From contig CAMLDQ010000074.1 of assembly GCA_946478965.1 (NCBI GenBank), positions 1-10,035 of the forward strand: a stretch of 10,035 nucleotides of DNA. Direction: 5' to 3'. Source of the DNA: an uncultured Methylobacillus sp. (GTDB lineage: Bacteria; Pseudomonadota; Gammaproteobacteria; Burkholderiales; Methylophilaceae). Positions within the stretch are counted from its first letter, which is position 1. Each line of letters begins with the position of its first letter. Of this stretch, positions 1 through 4,994 are shown in pieces. The translations under genes and the position numbers were made by a program. Below the pieces are notes generated by a model, which did not search any database, had not been told where the DNA came from, and saw nothing but the letters and a program-made list of their open reading frames with translations.

Positions 1-526
1 AGGTGATCAGCTGGCGCATGATGGCGCGGAAATGCTCGTCCACCTGCTCGTCCTGCCGGGCCACCTCAACCGTCTTGGTTACATCCAGGCGGGCAAAGGC
101 ATCCAGCGAGGTGCGCAGCATTTCGCGCGCAATACCGACCATGTTCTTGATCTCGGTGAAACGCGGCGCATACATGCGATCCGATTCATAAATTTTCTGT
201 GCGACGCGCGCAATTTTGGTCGCCTCATCGCCAATGCGCTCCAGATCGGTGATGGTCTTCACCACCATCATGATCATGCGCAGGTCGCCAGCCGCCGGCT
301 GCCGGCGCGCGATGATGTAGCTGCAATCCTCATCGACCGACACTTCCAGCGCATTCACGCGATGGTCGTTGGAAATCACTTCGTCTGCCAGCTTGGGATT
401 GGCCGTTACCAGCGCGTCCAGTGCCTGGACAATCTGCTGCTCGACCAGCCCGCCCATCTGCAACACCTTCGCGCGTACGGACTCGAGTTCGGCATCGTAT
501 TGCTTGTAGGTATGTTCGGATTGCAT
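1..526 (-). CDS. phoU: PhoU, phosphate signalling regulator (partial, C-terminus beyond window)
   Basis: PhoU is a cytoplasmic all-helical protein that links the Pst phosphate transporter to the PhoR sensor kinase and keeps the Pho regulon off when phosphate is plentiful. The first 175 codons are visible and then the window ends; full proteins are usually about 230 to 240 residues, so roughly a quarter is missing. The start ATG (524-526) begins MQSEHTYKQYDAELE and has an AAGGA ribosome binding site (534-538) 7 nt upstream. Family hallmarks seen are the N-terminal helix with VRAKVLQMGGLVEQQ, the first metal-binding type helix TDLERIGDEATKIA at about residues 92-105, and the start of the second three-helix repeat (IKNMVGIAREML). 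It follows rpiA on the same strand after 65 bp. phoU is more often found beside pst genes; none is visible here, though they could lie to the left. Confidence 0.95.
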   Translation of the reverse strand, partial: MQSEHTYKQYDAELESVRAKVLQMGGLVEQQIVQALDALVTANPKLADEVISNDHRVNALEVSVDEDCSYIIARRQPAAGDLRMIMMVVKTITDLERIGDEATKIARVAQKIYESDRMYAPRFTEIKNMVGIAREMLRTSLDAFARLDVTKTVEVARQDEQVDEHFRAIMRQLIT

Positions 527-591
527 GGAATATTCCTTGAGAATTGGCGTCAATCTAGCAGTTTAGTACGCGAATGTGACAGATTTGTTGC

Positions 592-1254
592 CTAAAGCGT
601 GTAGGTCTTGACGCCTTCCTGGGTCGCCAGCAGCAGTACGTCCGCGCCACGCGCGGCAAACAGGCCGTTGGTTACCACGCCAACGATCTGGTTGATCTTG
701 GCTTCCATCTCGACCGGATCAAGGATGGTCAGGCCATACACATCCAGAATCACGTTGCCGTTGTCGGTGGTGAAGTCGCGCAATTGCGGCTGCCCGCCCA
801 GCTTGACCAATTCGCGCGCCACATGGCTGCGTGCCATCGGCAGCACTTCCACCGGCAAAGGGAACTTGCCCAGTACGGGCACCAGTTTTGTGGCGTCACA
901 AATACAGATGAATTTCTGCGCCACCGCCGCGACAATCTTCTCGCGCGTGAGCGCGCCACCACCGCCCTTCAGCATATGCATGTGCTCGGTGATCTCATCG
1001 GCGCCGTCGACGTAGATTTCCAGTTCGCCGGGGCTGACATTGTTCAAATCCAGCACTTCGATGCCATGGCTGCGCAGGCGCTGCGCGGTTGCTTCGGAAC
1101 TGGCGACAGCGCCGTCGATCCTGCTCTTGACCTTGGCAAGCTCCTCGATGAAATAGTTCGCCGTCGAGCCGGTGCCGACCCCGATGATACCGCCCTTGAC
1201 GTACGTGGCTGCCGCCTTGGCTACCTGCTGTTTCAATTCGTCTTGCGTTGCCAT
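592..1254 (-). CDS. rpiA: Ribose-5-phosphate isomerase A
   Basis: RpiA interconverts ribose-5-phosphate and ribulose-5-phosphate in the non-oxidative pentose phosphate pathway, in the cytoplasm. The protein is 220 residues, matching the family norm of about 219. Visible motifs are the phosphate-binding loop [11 protein letters not shown] at about 25-35, VDGADEI at 82-88 holding the two active-site aspartates (D83 and D86), and [13 protein letters not shown] at 96-108 with the catalytic lysine K96 and glutamate E105; these match E. coli D81, D84, K94 and E103 with an offset of two. The start ATG (1252-1254) has a purine-rich ribosome binding site GGAAGGA upstream (about 1265-1271). The gene reads away from ilvA and into phoU and may be co-transcribed with phoU. 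The long plus-strand reading frame lying over it is antisense shadow continuous with the ilvA frame. Confidence 0.97.
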   Translation of the reverse strand: MATQDELKQQVAKAAATYVKGGIIGVGTGSTANYFIEELAKVKSRIDGAVASSEATAQRLRSHGIEVLDLNNVSPGELEIYVDGADEITEHMHMLKGGGGALTREKIVAAVAQKFICICDATKLVPVLGKFPLPVEVLPMARSHVARELVKLGGQPQLRDFTTDNGNVILDVYGLTILDPVEMEAKINQIVGVVTNGLFAARGADVLLLATQEGVKTYTL

Positions 1255-1285
1255 TGTTTCTTTATCCTTCCGTACCGGCGTTTTC

Positions 1286-1293
1286 TTTATAAT
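1286..1293. promoter_or_regulatory. Overlapping divergent -10 elements for ilvA and rpiA
   Basis: The 72-bp gap between rpiA and ilvA contains TTTATAAT. Read on the plus strand it holds a perfect TATAAT (1288-1293) facing ilvA; read on the minus strand it holds TATAAA (1286-1291) facing rpiA. I could not find a convincing -35 for either direction at 16-18 bp spacing, so the promoter assignment rests on the -10 elements and position alone. Confidence 0.4.
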
Positions 1294-1326
1294 TGCAAAA
1301 ACTTAATGATACACGCCCCGCGCCCA

Positions 1327-2838
1327 ATGAAAAACGACTACCTGGAAAAAGTCCTCACCGCCCGCGTCTACGATGTGGCAGTGGAAACCCCGCTGGAGAT
1401 GCAGCCTAACCTGTCGCGGCGCATTTCCAACAACGTGCTGTTGAAGCGGGAGGACATGCAGCCGGTGTTTTCCTTCAAGCTGCGCGGCGCCTACAACAAG
1501 ATGGCTCACCTGACGCCGGCACAACTCAAGCGTGGCGTCATCGCAGCCAGCGCCGGCAACCATGCGCAGGGTGTCGCACTGGCGGCGCAGAAACTGGGCT
1601 GCCGCGCTGTTATCGTAATGCCGACCACTACCCCCCAGATCAAAGTCGACGCAGTCAAAAGCCGCGGCGGTGAAGTTGTGCTCGCCGGCGATTCCTATTC
1701 CGACGCCTACACTCATGCGCTGAAACTGGAAAAAGCGGAAAAACTCACCTTCGTGCATCCCTACGACGATCCCTATGTGATCGCCGGCCAAGGCACCATC
1801 GCCATGGAAATCCTGCGCGACCACCCCGACCCCATCCATGCCATTTTCTGCTGCGTCGGCGGCGGCGGCCTGATTTCGGGTATTGCGGCGTACGTCAAGC
1901 GCCTGCGTCCGGAAATCAAGATCATCGGCGTGGAAGCGGTCGATGCGAACGCGATGACGCAATCGCTGGCCAGCGGCAAGCGCGTGACACTGGCGCAGGT
2001 CGGCCTGTTCGCCGACGGCGCCGCGGTCAAGCAGGTCGGAGAGGAAACGTTCCGCCTGTGCCAGGAATACGTGGACGAAATGATCCTGGTGGACAACGAC
2101 GCGATCTGCGCCGCGATCAAGGACGTGTTCGAGGATACCCGCTCCATCCTGGAGCCGGCCGGCGCGCTGTCCGTCGCCGGCATCAAGGAATATGCGAAGA
2201 AGCACAAATTGCGCGACAAGACGCTGATTGGCATCGCTTCCGGCGCCAACATGAACTTCGACCGCCTGCGCTTCGTCGCCGAACGCGCGGAAATCGGCGA
2301 AAAGCGCGAGGCGGTGCTGGCGGTGACCATTCCGGAGAAGCCGGGCTCGTTCAAGAAATTCTGCGGCCTGCTCGGCCACCGCAACATCACCGAGTTTAAT
2401 TACCGCTATTCGGACCAGAGCCAGGCGCATATTTTTGTCGGCGTCACGACGCACCAGCAGGGGGAGTCGGCCAGGATCGTCGAAATGCTGCAGCGCCACG
2501 ACCTGCCGGCCATCGATCTGACCGACGACGAAATGAGCAAGCTGCATCTGCGCCATCTGGTTGGCGGCCATGCGCGGCAGGTGAAGAACGAGGTGGTGTA
2601 CCGGTTCGAGTTTCCGGAGCGGCCGGGCGCGTTGATGCAGTTTCTGGAAAGCATGGGACACAACTGGAACATCAGCCTGTTCCACTACCGCAATCACGGC
2701 ACCGACTACGGCCGTGTGCTGGTAGGCATCCAGGTGCCGCCGCAGGAGCATGCGGCGTTCAGGGAGTTTCTCGACAAACTGGGCTACCCGTACCGGGACG
2801 AAAGTACCAACCCGGCATACAAACTGTTCCTGGGTTAA
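1327..2838 (+). CDS. ilvA: Threonine deaminase (L-threonine ammonia-lyase), biosynthetic
   Basis: IlvA is a PLP enzyme converting L-threonine to 2-oxobutanoate and ammonia, the committed step of isoleucine synthesis. From the chosen start it has 503 residues, close to E. coli IlvA (514). The catalytic fold shows KREDMQPVFSFKLRGAY with the PLP lysine at K51, ASAGNHAQG at about 77-85, and the glycine phosphate loop VGGGGL near 177-182. The C-terminus carries two ACT-like regulatory domains, about 327-400 (AVLAVTIPEKPGSFKKF) and 421-500 (VVYRFEFPERPGALMQF), so the long isoleucine-inhibited form is expected rather than the short catabolic one. The start at 1327 (MKNDYLEKVLTARVYD) matches my memory of family N-termini; an in-frame ATG at 1306 is the alternative. 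Neither has a clear Shine-Dalgarno. The stop overlaps that of the convergent gene by 4 bp. Confidence 0.95.
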   Translation: MKNDYLEKVLTARVYDVAVETPLEMQPNLSRRISNNVLLKREDMQPVFSFKLRGAYNKMAHLTPAQLKRGVIAASAGNHAQGVALAAQKLGCRAVIVMPTTTPQIKVDAVKSRGGEVVLAGDSYSDAYTHALKLEKAEKLTFVHPYDDPYVIAGQGTIAMEILRDHPDPIHAIFCCVGGGGLISGIAAYVKRLRPEIKIIGVEAVDANAMTQSLASGKRVTLAQVGLFADGAAVKQVGEETFRLCQEYVDEMILVDNDAICAAIKDVFEDTRSILEPAGALSVAGIKEYAKKHKLRDKTLIGIASGANMNFDRLRFVAERAEIGEKREAVLAVTIPEKPGSFKKFCGLLGHRNITEFNYRYSDQSQAHIFVGVTTHQQGESARIVEMLQRHDLPAIDLTDDEMSKLHLRHLVGGHARQVKNEVVYRFEFPERPGALMQFLESMGHNWNISLFHYRNHGTDYGRVLVGIQVPPQEHAAFREFLDKLGYPYRDESTNPAYKLFLG

Positions 2839-3380
2839 TCCTCGAAGATACCGGTCGGTCGGCCGTCCAGGCTGACCTGGTTCTTGCGTTCCCAGTATTC
2901 CGCCACGCCGTCCGGACCTTTCTTTTCCGCCCAGTTCACGAGTTCCGAGCGTTGTCCGCGATAGTCGAGCAGTGGCACGCCCATGCCGCAGGAGGTTTGC
3001 ACCAGCTCGATATCGACCACGAAAATCTGGCGGGCACCGGGGATAGGGTCGAATCGGCCGAATAGCGCCTCCCATTCGGCATCGCGCGGATGCACCACGC
3101 GCGCCTTGCCGTACACCCTCAAGATCAACGGCTTGCCTTCGAAGGCGCAAAACATCAGCGTCATGCGCCCGTTTTCCAACACATGGGCGGCAGACTCGTT
3201 GCCACTGCCGGTCACGTTAAGCCAGGCAACGGTTTTAGCATCGAGAACGCGCAGGCTGTCGAAGCCCTTGGGGGAGAGGTTGACATGCCCATCCAACGGT
3301 GCGGTGGCGACAAAAAACATCGGCTGCTTCCAGATGAACTGCATCAGTTCCTGATTCAGTTCTGTGTAGCGCTGTCCCAT
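2835..3380 (-). CDS. Pyridoxamine 5'-phosphate oxidase (PNPOx) family flavoprotein, function unassigned
   Basis: The 181-residue product has the split-barrel FMN-binding fold of the PNPOx-like superfamily. Recognisable parts are the N-terminal helix (YTELNQELMQFIWKQPMFFVAT), the strand pair DGHVNLSPKGFDSLRVLDAKTVAW at about 31-54, the GSGNESAAHVLENGRMTLMFC segment at about 59-79, and a C-terminal tail (AEYWERKNQVSLDGRPT) typical of the small single-domain subgroup. The fold normally binds FMN, sometimes F420 or haem; substrate and partner cannot be read from the sequence, and it is too divergent to call PdxH. It begins only 3 bp after the EVE gene stop without an obvious ribosome binding site, so it is probably translated by coupling as the last cistron of the zapA/6S/EVE block. 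Its stop overlaps the ilvA stop tail-to-tail. Confidence 0.85.
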   Translation of the reverse strand: MGQRYTELNQELMQFIWKQPMFFVATAPLDGHVNLSPKGFDSLRVLDAKTVAWLNVTGSGNESAAHVLENGRMTLMFCAFEGKPLILRVYGKARVVHPRDAEWEALFGRFDPIPGARQIFVVDIELVQTSCGMGVPLLDYRGQRSELVNWAEKKGPDGVAEYWERKNQVSLDGRPTGIFED

Positions 3381-3383
3381 GGC

Positions 3384-3842
3384 TTAATTGAGCATGCCGA
3401 GAATGAAATCCCACTCGCGCGGGTCCACCGGTGTGATCGACAACCGATTACCGCGCTGCAGAATACGCATGGTCGCGAGCTCCGGTGTTTCGCGCAGCTC
3501 CTTGAGACTGAGCAACCGGGTTTTGCGCACCAGTTTGACGTCCACATTGAACCAACGCGGATTTTCCGCAGTGGCCTTGGGGTCGAAGTACTTGTGGCCG
3601 TCGATAAACTGGGTGCGGTCGGGATAGGCCAGCTTGCTGACCTCGGCGATGCCGGCGATGCCGGGCTCCTCGCAGTTGGAATGGTAGAACAGTACGCCGT
3701 CGCCGACCTTCATTTGATCTCGCATGAAATTGCGCGCCTGGTAGTTGCGTACGCCGTACCAGTCTACGGTTTGTTCAGGGAAGGAAGCGAGGTCGTCAAT
3801 CGAAACGTCCGAAGGCTCGGACTTCATCAGCCAGTAGCGCAT
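3384..3842 (-). CDS. EVE-domain protein (Thy28-like)
   Basis: This 152-residue protein is one complete EVE domain, a PUA-related fold. The diagnostic start is MRYWLMKSEPSDVSIDDL, followed by VDWYGVRNYQARNFMRDQMKVGDGVLFYHSN, then GIAGIAEVSKLAYPD and PRWFNVDVKLVRKTRLLSL. EVE domains bind modified bases such as 5-methylcytosine derivatives in the characterised cases; the cellular role of this stand-alone bacterial form is not established, and RNA base recognition has been proposed. There is no fused nuclease or methyltransferase, and no restriction genes lie nearby. It begins 26 nt downstream of the predicted 3' end of 6S RNA and runs into the PNPOx-like gene after 3 bp. In E. coli the position after 6S RNA is held by the formyltetrahydrofolate cyclo-ligase gene; here an EVE gene takes that place. 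A GGTGA sequence just before the ATG is the likely ribosome binding site. Confidence 0.92.
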   Translation of the reverse strand: MRYWLMKSEPSDVSIDDLASFPEQTVDWYGVRNYQARNFMRDQMKVGDGVLFYHSNCEEPGIAGIAEVSKLAYPDRTQFIDGHKYFDPKATAENPRWFNVDVKLVRKTRLLSLKELRETPELATMRILQRGNRLSITPVDPREWDFILGMLN

Positions 3843-3868
3843 GGGTCACCGGGAATATGGTTGAGAAG

Positions 3869-4043
3869 TCCCCCGCAAGTGCTGCCAGGCTGGCATCCTG
3901 AACCTGGGGACCAGGTGGTCATAGCGGGAGATGCTTCAGGCACACCCGCGAAGGGCGCGCTCAACGGCACTCGTATTAGCCACGACCGAGACGCTTGAAT
4001 ATTGGTTCAAGGAATCTATAGCCTAAACAAACACTGCAGGGAA
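3869..4043 (-). ncRNA. ssrS: 6S RNA
   Basis: 6S RNA binds the sigma70 RNA polymerase holoenzyme by imitating an open promoter and damps transcription in stationary phase. The roughly 175-nt element was recognised from sequence and folding by eye. The terminal stem pairs CCCUGCAGUG (4032-4041) with CACUUGCGGGG (3871-3881) with one bulged U, then AGGC with GCCU. The 5' side of the central bulge, CCUUGAACCAAUAUUC, aligns with CCCCUGAGCCGAUAUUUC of E. coli. On the 3' side the hairpin ACCUGG-UCC-CCAGGU followed by UUCAGGAUGCCAGCCUGGCAG corresponds to the E. coli CUUGAACC hairpin and GGUUACAGCCUGCGGCGG. It lies 17 nt after the zapA stop, as in the classic zapA-ssrS order. Exact ends are estimated to a few nt. 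I found no separate promoter, so processing from the zapA transcript is possible. Confidence 0.9.
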
Positions 4044-4060
4044 CAAACCGGAAAAACTTG

Positions 4061-4366
4061 TCAGAACAGCTCGTTTTGCTCGGCTACCGCCTGCTCGATC
4101 TGCTCCTGCATGGAATTGATTCTACGCTTGAAGTCCCCGATGTCAAACCCTCCGGTGCGTGTGGTCAACAGCTCGTGGGCGATATTGAGGGCCGCCATGA
4201 TGGCGATGCGTTCGACACCGATCACTTTGCCGCTATCCCGGATATCGCGCATTTTACGATCCAGATAGGACACCGCAGCCATCAATGCGTCATATTCGTC
4301 GTCAGTACAGGAGACGCGAAATTCGCGCCCCATGATACTGACATCAATGCCTCGGGTTTCGGCCAT
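4061..4366 (-). CDS. zapA: Cell division protein ZapA
   Basis: ZapA promotes bundling of FtsZ protofilaments at the division ring. The 101-residue product starts MAETRGIDVSIMGREFRVSC and has the usual order: a short N-terminal beta globule (about 5-20), the DDEYDALMAAVSYLDRKMRDIRDSG helix, VERIAIMAALNIAHELL, and a C-terminal coiled coil rich in E and Q (RRINSMQEQIEQAVAEQNELF). I prefer ATG 4364-4366, which has GGAAG about 7 nt upstream. A GTG at 4370-4372 would instead overlap the upstream stop as GTGA and add two residues. It lies directly after the zapB-like gene and directly before 6S RNA, the conserved gammaproteobacterial and betaproteobacterial arrangement, so transcription of zapA and 6S RNA is probably linked. 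Confidence 0.95.
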   Translation of the reverse strand: MAETRGIDVSIMGREFRVSCTDDEYDALMAAVSYLDRKMRDIRDSGKVIGVERIAIMAALNIAHELLTTRTGGFDIGDFKRRINSMQEQIEQAVAEQNELF

Positions 4367-4368
4367 GT

Positions 4369-4563
4369 TCACTCTTCCGGAAGGCTTTCAAGCAAGGACT
4401 CCAGGCGATCGCTCGCACGCGCCATGTTCTCCTTGAGCTGCTTGGCATCATTCTGCGCCTGCGCCAGCTCCTGGCGCAGGTCGATATTCTCCGTGCGCAG
4501 TTGTTGGCAAAGGCCAATGAGCTCTGCAACCTTGTCTTCAAGCGCTTTCAAATCCGCTTCCAT
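4369..4563 (-). CDS. Small coiled-coil protein upstream of zapA (ZapB-like, TIGR02449-type)
   Basis: A 64-residue protein from ATG 4561-4563 (MEADLKALEDKVAELIGL). Nearly the whole chain shows heptad spacing of L, V and I with abundant E, Q, K and R (LEDKVAELIGLCQQLRTENIDL, then LRQELAQAQNDAKQL), so a parallel or antiparallel coiled coil is expected. Its position just before zapA and its length fit the small ZapB-like proteins found there in many gamma- and betaproteobacteria; ZapB of E. coli links ZapA to MatP at the division site, but I infer that role only by position. The frame can be extended upstream to a TTG at 4599, but that TTG forms the -35 element of a good promoter, so the internal ATG is chosen. 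There is no Shine-Dalgarno before it; see the promoter entry. Confidence 0.8.
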   Translation of the reverse strand: MEADLKALEDKVAELIGLCQQLRTENIDLRQELAQAQNDAKQLKENMARASDRLESLLESLPEE

Positions 4564-4569
4564 CTCGGC

Positions 4570-4599
4570 ACTATAATTTGAAAATCCTAGGAAGGTCAA
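4570..4599 (-). promoter_or_regulatory. Sigma70-type promoter of the zapB-like/zapA/6S unit
   Basis: On the minus strand TTGACC (4594-4599) and TATAGT (4570-4575) are separated by 18 bp, close to consensus at both boxes. Only 6 nt (4564-4569) separate the -10 from the ATG at 4561-4563, so transcription should begin at or within a couple of bases of the start codon. This would give a leaderless message, consistent with the missing ribosome binding site. Confidence 0.6.
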
Positions 4600-4674
4600 C
4601 CGCTAACAAAACTTTCTGAAAGTGTTACTCGACATTGCTGGCGACCCCCTGTATTTCACGATAAAATGCCGCCA
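4600..4674 (+). promoter_or_regulatory. Promoter region of the B12 operon (weak -10 only)
   Basis: These 75 bp lie between the divergent zapB-like promoter and the riboswitch aptamer. A TAAAAT at 4662-4667 is a plausible -10 that would start transcription near 4674, just where the aptamer begins. The best -35 candidate, TTGCTG at 4635-4640, is 21 bp away and therefore too far for a good match. No gene is seen here. Confidence 0.35.
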
Positions 4675-4860
4675 GTTGTCAGGTGTCCCTGCCCCGTCCG
4701 GGTGCAGGGATGAAACGGGAAACAGGTGCGTTTGCAAAAAACAACTCCTGTGCTGCCCCCGCAACGGTAAGCGAGTGCGGATTCGTCCTTATGCCACTGA
4801 GCGCAAGCTTGGGAAGGCGACGCATCAAGACTCGCAAGCCCGGAGACCGGCCTGCGCAAC
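4675..4860 (+). promoter_or_regulatory. Cobalamin riboswitch aptamer
   Basis: This is an adenosylcobalamin-type aptamer, upstream of btuB. Conserved blocks appear in the right order: GGGAAACAGGTG near 4717, GCTGCCCCCGCAACGGTAA (4752-4770), and the B12 box AAGCCCGGAGACCGGCCTG (4836-4854). The closing helix pairs GTTG (4675-4678) with CAAC (4857-4860) and CAGG (4680-4683) with CCTG (4851-4854). A side hairpin CCCTG/CAGGG (4687-4691 with 4704-4708) fills the variable region. The layout is that of class-I aptamers. Ligand binding should reduce expression of btuB and, if co-transcribed, of btuM, cobO and cobU. Confidence 0.95.
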
Positions 4861-4994
4861 CACGTTGGAAATACCGCGGGGTGTCGGTGTTCAGGCTCGG
4901 GCGGCCCAATGCGCCCCTTCTTGATTTCTATTCCCTTTGCGGTATTCCGTCTTTAGCTCGGCATGCGGGGTCGCATGCCCAAAGGGAGAACGCA
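4861..4994 (+). promoter_or_regulatory. Riboswitch expression platform, probably translational
   Basis: This 134-nt leader between aptamer and btuB contains several pairings. GGAAATACCGC (4867-4877) can pair with GCGGTATTCC (4939-4948) with one bulged A. TTCCCTTTG (4931-4939) can pair with CAAAGGGAG (4980-4988), which is the btuB ribosome binding site. Between them sits a perfect 7-bp hairpin GGCATGC/GCATGCC (4960-4966 with 4973-4979, loop GGGGTC). A GGGCG/CGCCC hairpin (4899-4903 with 4912-4916) is followed by only a broken T-rich stretch, so an intrinsic terminator is less likely than control of ribosome access. Which helices exclude each other is inference. Confidence 0.5.

Noticed and set aside
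784..1305. N-terminal extension of the ilvA reading frame through the rpiA region.
   Set aside because: It is exactly antisense to a clear RpiA protein, has no family similarity, and IlvA homology begins only after 1327.
1303..3150. 615-codon minus-strand frame opposite ilvA.
   Set aside because: Composition is arginine, histidine and alanine-rich shadow; it has no recognisable domain and it overlaps two well-supported genes.
3843..4060. tmRNA as an alternative identity for the structured gap after zapA.
   Set aside because: There is no tRNA-like 3' domain with CCA and no tag reading frame; the pairing pattern and location fit 6S RNA.
4002..4576. Plus-strand frames across ssrS and zapA.
   Set aside because: They are antisense to the 6S RNA, ZapA and the coiled-coil gene and show no protein features.
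4899..4925. Intrinsic terminator (GGGCG/CGCCC hairpin) in the btuB leader.
   Set aside because: The stem is only 5 bp with an 8-nt loop and the following tract is interrupted by C, G and A; kept only as part of the platform description.
4641..4974. Exact 8-nt complement between GCGACCCC (4641-4648) and GGGGTCGC (4967-4974) in the leader hairpin, a possible long-range kissing pair.
   Set aside because: The first element lies upstream of the likely transcription start near 4674, so it is probably not in the RNA.
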